A stretch of DNA of 64,000 nt from the NCBI RefSeq assembly GCF_002234595.1, contig NZ_NMUL01000007.1, positions 540,882-604,881 of the forward strand, written 5' to 3'. Of the stretch, positions 25,498 to 31,986 are shown one piece after another. This stretch comes from Amycolatopsis vastitatis (lineage in GTDB: Bacteria > Actinomycetota > Actinomycetes > Mycobacteriales > Pseudonocardiaceae). The first letter of the stretch is position 1; each line of letters opens with the position of its first letter. Both the position numbers and the translations under genes were made by a program. The notes beneath the pieces were generated by a model. The model was not told the DNA's origin and made no database searches. It saw nothing but the letters and a program-made list of their open reading frames with translations.

Positions 25498-26678
25498 CGG
25501 TCACCCTTTCGTACGGCGTACTCCACGAGGGAATGGACGGCTTCGGCGAGGCTCGGCTGAGCCTCGGACTCGGCACGCAACGCGGCGGCGGCCCTGCGGT
25601 GCGGCGAGTCCCGGCGCAGCAGCTCGGCCAGCCGGTCCCGGACGCTCTCGGCCGTGACGTCGTCGCGTTCCAGCACCAGACCGGCACCGGTGCCCGCGAG
25701 CTGCGCCGCGTTGAACGGCATGTCCGCGATCTGCGGGACGTGCAGCTGCGGCACGCCGTGGCTCACCGCGGTCATCATCGCCCCGCCCCCGCCCCCGCCG
25801 ACCAGGACGTCGGTGCCCGGCATGAGCAGCCCGATGGGCAGCGAGAAGCACACCCGGACCCGGTCCCGCAGGTGTTCGACCATGTCCTTGTCCTGCGGGG
25901 AAACCGCCAGCACGACCTCCGCGTCGAGTTCGGCGGCGGCCTCGGTGACGGCCTCCACCGGGAAGAGCCGCTGGCCCGCGCTCGCGACCGTGGTCCCCCA
26001 CGTGACGCAGATCCGCGGCCGCGGCGGCGGCACGTGCACCCACGCCGGCGCGATCCCGGATCCGTTGTAGGGCACGAACCTCGTGCCGATCCGCGGGTAG
26101 GTGGTGTCGATCTGGAGACTGGGCGGGCAGGTGTCGAAAGCCGGCCCGTCCAGGATCTTCCGGTTTTCCAGTCCGTAGGCGGCGAACAGCCGCGAGAGCG
26201 GGCCACCGCCCGTCCCCGAGCTGTCCGAAGTGGACTTGTGGAAGAAGTAGTCGGGCTGGGCGACGAAGCGCACCGCGGGAAGGTCGCACAGAGCGGCCAG
26301 CACGGGGGCCGCGAACGTCGTGGAGTCGTACACCACGAGATCCGGCCGCCAGCCCCGAGCCAGCGGCAACAGGTCGTCGACCATCGACTTGGCCGCCTCG
26401 GCGAAGGCGCCGACCATCGCCGGGTCGTGGTCGAGGGTCGCGCCGCGGCCTTCCGGCCTGCCGCTGACGAGGTTCGCCACGCGGCGCCGGTAGAAGTCGT
26501 GCAGGTCGAACTCGCCACCGACCTCGACGCCGCACAGCCCCGCCCGCTCGACGGCCGGGCTCAGCGAGGGCTGGGCCGCGACCCGCACCTCGTGCCCGGC
26601 CGTGGTCAGCGCCCAGGCCAGCGGAACCATGGGGAACAGGTGGGACGCGTGGCCCCACGTGCAGATCAGTACCCGCAT
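25494..26678 (-). CDS. Second glycosyltransferase (GT1, GT-B fold)
   Basis: A 394-residue glycosyltransferase related to the one at 7304-8437. It shares the MRVLICTWGHASHLFPMVPL start and the RICVTWGTTV motif. The donor-site region reads VGGGGGGAMMTAVSHGVPQL followed by PQIADMPFNAA. The run of six glycines replaces the usual GGAGT/GGGGT pattern, so donor handling may differ. It is coupled by 4 bp to the methyltransferase and lies within a block of methyltransferases, fitting transfer of a sugar that is then O-methylated. It may act on a second position or extend a disaccharide. Confidence 0.87.
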   Translation of the reverse strand: MRVLICTWGHASHLFPMVPLAWALTTAGHEVRVAAQPSLSPAVERAGLCGVEVGGEFDLHDFYRRRVANLVSGRPEGRGATLDHDPAMVGAFAEAAKSMVDDLLPLARGWRPDLVVYDSTTFAAPVLAALCDLPAVRFVAQPDYFFHKSTSDSSGTGGGPLSRLFAAYGLENRKILDGPAFDTCPPSLQIDTTYPRIGTRFVPYNGSGIAPAWVHVPPPRPRICVTWGTTVASAGQRLFPVEAVTEAAAELDAEVVLAVSPQDKDMVEHLRDRVRVCFSLPIGLLMPGTDVLVGGGGGGAMMTAVSHGVPQLHVPQIADMPFNAAQLAGTGAGLVLERDDVTAESVRDRLAELLRRDSPHRRAAAALRAESEAQPSLAEAVHSLVEYAVRKGDR

Positions 26679-26691
26679 GTCGACGCTGTCC

Positions 26692-27723
26692 TCACCGTGC
26701 GGGCTTGCCGGCGACGACGAGCACGTCCCGGGTGGGCAGCGTTTCCGTGGACGCCACGCGGAATCCGGCCTCGCCGAGCCAGCGGTGGCACTCGCCGACG
26801 GTGTACTCCGAGCCGCCGGGCGTGCCGATGATCATGTTGAGGCTCAGCAGCAGGTTCGGCAGGTTCGTGCGCTCGTCGTCGATCATGCGGTCGTAGACGA
26901 CCACCGAGCCGCCCGGCGGCAGCGCGTCGAACGCCTTGCCGAGCAGCATCCGCCGGTCCTCCGGGGCCCAGTCGTGCAGGACGTGGCCGAAGATCAGCAC
27001 GTCGGCCGGCGGCAGCGGGTCACGGAAGAAGTCGCCGACGTGGAAGCTGACCCGCCCGGCGGTACCCAGCCGCGCCATGTGCTCGTGGAAGTAAGGTTCG
27101 GTCGGGGTCACGTCGAACACCGTGCCGCTCAGGTGCGGGTGTGCCCGCACCAGCGCGGCGGCGACGTTCCCCCGGCAGCCGCCGACGTCGACGAAGCTGC
27201 CGGCGCGTGACCAGTCGATCCGGCTCACCAGCTCCGGGGCGACGTTCTTGTTCGCCGAGTCCATGCCCTCGACGTACTTGGCGAAGAACTCGGGGTTCTT
27301 CGGCTCGTCGCCGTAGAGGTCCTCCGGCCGGTACTCCGGCGGCGGCCCGCCGCGGCGCAAGGTCGCGGTGAGCCCGCTCCAGGCGTCGTAGAGCACCGTG
27401 GCCAGTTCGAGGAACCCGCCGACGTACTCCGGCTCGCCCGGCACGAGGAACCGCTGCGCACCGGCGCTGTTGCGGTAGCGCTCGCCGTCGCGGAGCAGCA
27501 GCCCGATCGCCACCACCGCGTCCAGGAAGTCCCGCGCGATCCGCGGGTGGATCCCCAGCGCCGTGCGGATCTCCGCCTCCGTCGCCGGCGCCTTCGCCAG
27601 CAGGCCGAACAGGCCGATCTCGACCGCGCTCTGCACCAGTTTCGCCCTGGTGTACCCCGTGCCGAGCTGGATGATGGTGAACGCGTCGACCTCGCCCGCG
27701 CCCGCCGATGTCTCTGCCGTCAT
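26692..27723 (-). CDS. SAM-dependent O-methyltransferase (paralogue of 23660-24670)
   Basis: A 343-residue O-methyltransferase with SFVDVGGCRGNVAA as SAM motif, VLIFGHVLHDWAPEDR and YDRMIDDERTNL. These are near-identical to the motifs of the protein at 23660-24670, indicating a duplicated pair flanking a glycosyltransferase and another methyltransferase. The ATG at 27723 follows the divergent promoter region. An in-frame ATG 18 nt upstream is possible but would lie nearer the SARP-like repeat. It is the first gene of its operon. Confidence 0.88.
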   Translation of the reverse strand: MTAETSAGAGEVDAFTIIQLGTGYTRAKLVQSAVEIGLFGLLAKAPATEAEIRTALGIHPRIARDFLDAVVAIGLLLRDGERYRNSAGAQRFLVPGEPEYVGGFLELATVLYDAWSGLTATLRRGGPPPEYRPEDLYGDEPKNPEFFAKYVEGMDSANKNVAPELVSRIDWSRAGSFVDVGGCRGNVAAALVRAHPHLSGTVFDVTPTEPYFHEHMARLGTAGRVSFHVGDFFRDPLPPADVLIFGHVLHDWAPEDRRMLLGKAFDALPPGGSVVVYDRMIDDERTNLPNLLLSLNMIIGTPGGSEYTVGECHRWLGEAGFRVASTETLPTRDVLVVAGKPAR

Positions 27724-27758
27724 GGCGCACACCTTCGCCATGGGCGATCCACGACCGC

Positions 27759-27774
27759 TCAAACCCACGTCGAA
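27759..27774. promoter_or_regulatory. SARP-like direct repeat between divergent methyltransferases
   Basis: TCAAA (27759) and TCGAA (27770) start 11 bp apart in the 146-bp gap between the O-methyltransferases at 26692-27723 (minus) and 27870-28898 (plus). It is the fourth occurrence of this spacing in the cluster. Confidence 0.45.
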
Positions 27775-27869
27775 ACCGTCGGCTCCACCGCCGGACCAGC
27801 TGTCCTCCAGCGGACCGCCGCAGCATCGCGGTGCGCCCCGGCCGGGGCGAGCGGCAGGAAGGGAGTCCC

Positions 27870-28898
27870 ATGACAGCGGTGGTGCCCGACGCCCGGGAAG
27901 CGGCCAAGCTCCGGTACCTGATCGAAAGTCACGTGGTGTCACAGGTGGTCGCGGAGGCGGCGCGCCTCGGCGTGGCGGACGAACTCGCGGACGGGCCGCG
28001 ACCGGTCCGCGAGCTGGCGGCCGCGACCGGTGCGCACGAGGGAGCGCTGCGGCGGTTCCTCGGCGCGTGCGTGGCCGCGGGTCTGCTCACCCCGCACGAC
28101 GGGGACCGGTTCGCGCTGACGCCGCTGGGTGCCGTGCTGCGGTCGGGCGAAGGCTCGCTGCGCAACTACGCCATCTCGCGGCTGGCGCCGCTGCAGTGGC
28201 GGCCGTGGGAGCGCCTGCACGACACGATCCTCAGCGGTGAGCCGTCGCAGCGTGCTGTGCTGGGCATGGACATGTGGGAGTACCTGGACACCCATCCCGA
28301 AGAGGGGTACTACTTCGACCGCACCATGGACGAGCTGACCGCGGTGGTGGCGGACAAACTGATCGCCACGGTGGACTTCACCCGGTACGGCCGGATCGTC
28401 GACGTGGGCGGCGGGCTGGGCCGCCTGCTCGGCAAGATCCTGGCCGCGGCGCCGCGGGCGCGGGGCGTGCTGTTCGACCGCGCGGATGTCATCGAACGCG
28501 CGAAGGCCGACCTGGCGGCACGCGGCCAGGACGGCCGGATCGAGCCGGTGGCCGGGAACTTCCTGGCGGAGGCGCCGCCCGGCGGGGACCTGTACCTGCT
28601 CAAGCAGGTCCTGTGCGACTGGAACGACGAGCACTGCCGCGCCATCCTCGACAGCTGCTACCGCGCCGCGCCGGGCGGCAGCACCCTGCTGCTCATCGAG
28701 GTGCTGCGGCCCGACGAGGTCACCTCGTCCCCGGTGCACTTCTTCGACCTGGGCCTGCTGCTCACCCTCGACGGCCGCATCCGCACCCGCGAGGAGTACC
28801 GGTCGCTGCTGGAGTCCGTGGGCTACCGCCTCGGTGAGGTCGTCACCGCCGCCGGTGGCGCGAACTCGTGGTCCTTGCTCACCGCGCACAAGGACTAG
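27870..28898 (+). CDS. SAM-dependent O-methyltransferase
   Basis: A 342-residue O-methyltransferase: winged-helix region (about 15-90), SAM motif IVDVGGGLGRLLG (about 177-189), then LYLLKQVLCDWND and STLLLIEVL. It follows a GGAAGGGA ribosome-binding site. It is the right-most enzyme clearly belonging to the polyketide cluster and the fifth of the winged-helix O-methyltransferases. It probably methylates a phenol of the aromatic core. The next gene, on the other strand, is an unrelated hypothetical protein, so the cluster edge lies near 28900. Confidence 0.87.
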   Translation: MTAVVPDAREAAKLRYLIESHVVSQVVAEAARLGVADELADGPRPVRELAAATGAHEGALRRFLGACVAAGLLTPHDGDRFALTPLGAVLRSGEGSLRNYAISRLAPLQWRPWERLHDTILSGEPSQRAVLGMDMWEYLDTHPEEGYYFDRTMDELTAVVADKLIATVDFTRYGRIVDVGGGLGRLLGKILAAAPRARGVLFDRADVIERAKADLAARGQDGRIEPVAGNFLAEAPPGGDLYLLKQVLCDWNDEHCRAILDSCYRAAPGGSTLLLIEVLRPDEVTSSPVHFFDLGLLLTLDGRIRTREEYRSLLESVGYRLGEVVTAAGGANSWSLLTAHKD

Positions 28899-28912
28899 GG
28901 TCTGCCGGCATC

Positions 28913-30142
28913 TCAGGACACTCCGGGCACGCCGAGCTTCCAGAACACGAACGCCGGCTCCTGGTGCACCTTGCCCTCCCGGCGCAGGCCGTCCCGGACC
29001 GCGGGGCCGAAGCCCAGCAGGCTCGAAAGGGCACCGAAGATCGTCGCCGCGGGGGGTGCGGCACTCGCCATCCCGCCGGCGACGGCGAAGCCCGCCGTGG
29101 CCAGGACGAAGGGCAGGTCACGCAACAGGGTGTTGCGCCGCATGGCTTTCTCGATGACGCGGATGTTCGGCCGGAACACCTCGTCGAAGATCCGGGCGAT
29201 GTCGGCGGGGAACCGCTCCTCGTCCGGATCGGAGCCGATCAGGTCTTCGGTCAGCGCGAGGTGCCGCCGGAAGGCGTCGAACGCCTCGTCGTTCCCCCGG
29301 ATCGCGAGCAGGTCCCGCGTCGGCATCTCTTCCAGGACCGGCCGGGTGAACGTGTCGACGAAGGACAGCAGCCTCGTCCCGGGGTGCAGGCCGTTCATCG
29401 CGTCACGGGCCAGCCGCCAGTACGCGTCGGACGTGCTCCAGAACGTCCCGTCGACCGCTTCCGCGTGCAGCAGCCCGTTCCACGTGGTCAGGGACAGCAG
29501 GGTCAGCCGCGGCTCGACGGTGAACCGGGCTATCTCGGCGGGACCCATCCCGAATTCCGTCCACAGCTCACGGTCCAGCTCGATCTTCTCGTGCTCGGCC
29601 AGCAACGGCAGCCGGTATTCGACCCACTGCGGATAGCTGTGCACGTCGTAGCCGATCATCTCCAGGTGCTCGCCGAGGTGGTCGGTGACCGCGCGCTCCA
29701 CCGCGGTCACGGTCTCCTCCGCCGCCATCCGCAGCGGCCGGAACACGACGAGCCCGGCCCGCACCAGCGGCAGCACCTCCCACATCCGCTCGAGCTGTGT
29801 CGCCAGGTGGGCCAGCAGCCGGGTGCCGGTCCCTCTGCCGAAGGTTCGCCGGTAGAAGTGGGCGAACCGCTTGATGTGGTCCTGCGCGTACAGCAGCGGG
29901 TCGTCGCAGATCACCAGGTCCGCGACCAGCACGGCGCTCTTCACCTCGGCGGACCAGTCGCGCCAGGGATCGAGGGCGATGACGGCGACCCGGCCCGGCT
30001 CCTCGCCGGGCGCGGGCAATCCCGCATAGTGGGCGCGGAGCCGCTCCAGCACCGCTTCTGCGTTTTTGCGCTCGCTCAGCGACAACTCGAGTTCGGGGAG
30101 CAGTTCGTCGAGGAACCGGCTGTACTCGCTGTCGGCGGGCAT
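28913..30142 (-). CDS. Hypothetical protein, 409 residues
   Basis: I do not recognise a family. The N-terminal third is charged and helical. The middle contains VIALDPWRDWSAEVK and repeated HI/HF aromatic patterns. Near the C-terminus there is an Ala/Gly-rich hydrophobic run (about residues 345-385) that could insert in or lie on a membrane. The ATG at 30142 overlaps the stop of a 13-codon reading frame (TGATG). No biosynthetic motif is visible, and position suggests it belongs to the unusual locus to its right or is an isolated gene. The long open frame with normal third-position GC supports it being real. Confidence 0.65.
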   Translation of the reverse strand: MPADSEYSRFLDELLPELELSLSERKNAEAVLERLRAHYAGLPAPGEEPGRVAVIALDPWRDWSAEVKSAVLVADLVICDDPLLYAQDHIKRFAHFYRRTFGRGTGTRLLAHLATQLERMWEVLPLVRAGLVVFRPLRMAAEETVTAVERAVTDHLGEHLEMIGYDVHSYPQWVEYRLPLLAEHEKIELDRELWTEFGMGPAEIARFTVEPRLTLLSLTTWNGLLHAEAVDGTFWSTSDAYWRLARDAMNGLHPGTRLLSFVDTFTRPVLEEMPTRDLLAIRGNDEAFDAFRRHLALTEDLIGSDPDEERFPADIARIFDEVFRPNIRVIEKAMRRNTLLRDLPFVLATAGFAVAGGMASAAPPAATIFGALSSLLGFGPAVRDGLRREGKVHQEPAFVFWKLGVPGVS

Positions 30143-30183
30143 CAGCGAGCCCCGGCGTAGTCGGGCAGGAACAGCACACGCAT
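30142..30183 (-). CDS. 13-codon reading frame coupled to the downstream gene
   Basis: ATG at 30183 opens MRVLFLPDYAGAR and stops in TGATG, whose A is shared with the ATG of the 409-residue protein. It could be a translational-coupling leader peptide. Alternatively it is a relic: the sequence resembles a glycosyltransferase N-terminus. No strong ribosome-binding site is evident. Confidence 0.25.
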   Translation of the reverse strand: MRVLFLPDYAGAR

Positions 30184-30288
30184 GCCGGCACTCTACGGCG
30201 CAGCAACACGTCGGCGGGCGACTTCGGGATCTGCCGGTGTCCGCTGCCCGGCCTGAGCCTCCGAACCACGCGAGGGAGCGAGTTCGGG

Positions 30289-30753
30289 CTAGGAGGCGAG
30301 GAGCCGCTGGATCCGTTCGTACTCCGCGGACATCTCCGGCGTGGCGAGCATGTCGTCGAGATCGGCGTTCACCCGGAAGTCGACGTCCTCGATCGAGCGG
30401 ATGGCCAGCTCGTAGAGCTCGCCTCGCCGCCGGCCCCGGAGGTAGCTGTTCCAGTGCATGAGCGCGGTTATCGCTGCGACGACTCCGCGATCCAGGTCGT
30501 CGTCCACGAGGATCCCCGCGTCGATTCGCGCGATCAAGGTCCCCAGTTCCCCGGCGTCGACGGTCAAGATCGACTCTCGGGCGCGGGTCAGCGCGGCCCA
30601 CGCGTCTTCGGTGAGTTCGTCCTGCCCCGCGTCTTCCACGACCTCGTCCCGGAGCAGCCGGGTGATCGTCGCGGCGCCGAACGCCTCGGCGCTCTCCTCG
30701 CCGGCGGCCATGACGAGCTGCAGGATGGCCGCCTCCAGTTCCGGATACTTCAC
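30289..30753 (-). CDS. Hypothetical helical protein, 154 residues
   Basis: A small soluble, acidic, mostly helical protein. It opens MKYPELEAAILQLVMAAGEE and has the AITALMHWNSYLRGRRRGELY segment in the middle. The pattern loosely recalls DUF416-like or immunity-type helical proteins, but I cannot assign it. It is divergent from the DUF2278-like gene at 30897, and the 36-bp palindrome at 30783-30818 lies between them, so the two may share control. Confidence 0.6.
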   Translation of the reverse strand: MKYPELEAAILQLVMAAGEESAEAFGAATITRLLRDEVVEDAGQDELTEDAWAALTRARESILTVDAGELGTLIARIDAGILVDDDLDRGVVAAITALMHWNSYLRGRRRGELYELAIRSIEDVDFRVNADLDDMLATPEMSAEYERIQRLLAS

Positions 30754-30782
30754 GCCCGAACCCTATCGGATCGCGTCGGTGC

Positions 30783-30818
30783 CCCCGTGTCATCAGGGTT
30801 AGCCCTGATGACACGGGG
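30783..30818. promoter_or_regulatory. 36-bp palindrome, operator copy 1
   Basis: The 16-base arm CCCCGTGTCATCAGGG (30783-30798) is repeated inverted at 30803-30818 around TTAG, without mismatch. The core (30790-30811) is one base different from the palindrome at 31909. It ends 86 bp before the DUF2278-like start and 37 bp from the start of the divergent 154-residue protein gene. Its repetition before other genes of the locus favours an operator over a terminator. Confidence 0.75.
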
Positions 30819-30896
30819 TTCCCGCGCGATCAGCCTGGCGGTGTGGCCCATCGGATCGGCCGGCGCCGGTCCTGCCCGAGCGGGAGGGGACGAACA

Positions 30897-31895
30897 GTGC
30901 CGCTGAATTCCTATGGCGTGCTTTCCGGCGCGGTGGCGGGCATCCAACGCGAAGGACAGTCCGATACGCCGCACTACCAGATCGAACTCGTCGACGACGA
31001 CGGCGTTCACTACCGCGTCGCGGTGAACGTCGAATCCCAGGAAACGCCGTCCGAACTCCGTTATTGCGTGGTCGAAGACTTCCGGCACCCGATCACGGCG
31101 GCGTTGCCCGCGGGATCCGGGTGGACCCCGTTGCCGCCCGGCCCGGGTGGCAACGGCCTCGACTTCATCCGGGGGAACCTGTTCGATCCGGCGACGCTCA
31201 GGGTGCTGCCGCCGGACGTGACGGGCCCCGACAACGATCTCGCCGACCTGCTCGACCACTACGTCCTCCGGGCCAAGCGCGACCCGGACGTCCGGCTCCA
31301 CGTATTCGGCGAGCGATGGGGTCCGGAGGACGGCGTCCCGGACAAGGTCTTCGGTTTCCTGCCCGGCAACGGGGTTCACGACGTGCACATGAACCAGGGC
31401 AACAGCGGAGCGTTCCGGCGCGACGACGGCGTGTGGCAGGACGGCGGGCTGCTGCTCCACTTCGGCGCCGAGTCGCGCTGGGTCGCGATCTTCCTCGCGT
31501 TCCAGAGCCAGTCGTGGCACACCGACGACACGACCGGCCACGCGATCGACGGCGGCCCCGGCCCGCAGGAGAAGATCCCGGTGCGCGTCGTGGGAGCGCT
31601 GGTCAACCCGGTCGGTCCCGCGCCCGAGGCGGAACAGGTCACCTTGCTGAACGCGTCGCCGTCGGAGGCCGACCTCACCGGCTGGCGGCTGGCGGACCGG
31701 GCGAAGAACACGTGTGCGGTGCCGGCGACGCGGCTCGCCGCCGGGGCCACCGTCGTGGTGCCCCTCACCGACGGGGTCCAGCTGGGCAACAACGGCGGTG
31801 CGATCACCCTGCTGGACCCCCAGGGGCTGAAGGTACACGGCGTGTCGTACACGGCCGAGCAGAGTCACGACGAGGGTTGGACGCTGGTGTTCTGA
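30897..31895 (+). CDS. DUF2278-family protein with C-terminal lamin-tail-like domain
   Basis: A 332-residue protein. Residues about 1-215 match the DUF2278/YukJ layout: NSYGVLSGAV at the start, then HYQIELVDDDGVHYRVAVNV, HVFGERW, GVHDVHMNQG and a WHTDD patch. Residues about 235-332 look like a lamin-tail (immunoglobulin-like beta) domain: LVNPVGPAPEAEQVTLLN, then LTGWRLADR. No signal peptide is seen. The function of the family is unknown. The GTG at 30897 follows a GGGAGGGGA ribosome-binding site. An operator-like palindrome lies upstream and a second one follows the stop. Confidence 0.75.
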   Translation: MPLNSYGVLSGAVAGIQREGQSDTPHYQIELVDDDGVHYRVAVNVESQETPSELRYCVVEDFRHPITAALPAGSGWTPLPPGPGGNGLDFIRGNLFDPATLRVLPPDVTGPDNDLADLLDHYVLRAKRDPDVRLHVFGERWGPEDGVPDKVFGFLPGNGVHDVHMNQGNSGAFRRDDGVWQDGGLLLHFGAESRWVAIFLAFQSQSWHTDDTTGHAIDGGPGPQEKIPVRVVGALVNPVGPAPEAEQVTLLNASPSEADLTGWRLADRAKNTCAVPATRLAAGATVVVPLTDGVQLGNNGGAITLLDPQGLKVHGVSYTAEQSHDEGWTLVF

Positions 31896-31908
31896 CCCGG
31901 CCGGGGCC

Positions 31909-31930
31909 TCATCAGGGCTAGCCCTGATGA
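31909..31930. promoter_or_regulatory. Perfect 22-bp palindrome, operator copy 2
   Basis: Arms TCATCAGGG and CCCTGATGA flank CTAG, with no mismatch. It ends 57 bp before the ATG of the 912-residue protein. The element AGCCTGGCGG follows at 31952, about 21 bp after the palindrome, matching the position of the same element after copy 1 (30832). Confidence 0.75.
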
Positions 31931-31986
31931 CAGAGGTGGATCAGCTCGGCGAGCCTGGCGGGGGACGCTGTGGGAGGTGACCGTCC

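Noticed and set aside
30783..30818. 36-bp palindrome as a transcription terminator
   Set aside because: It lies between divergent genes, not after a gene end, and its core recurs upstream of three other starts.
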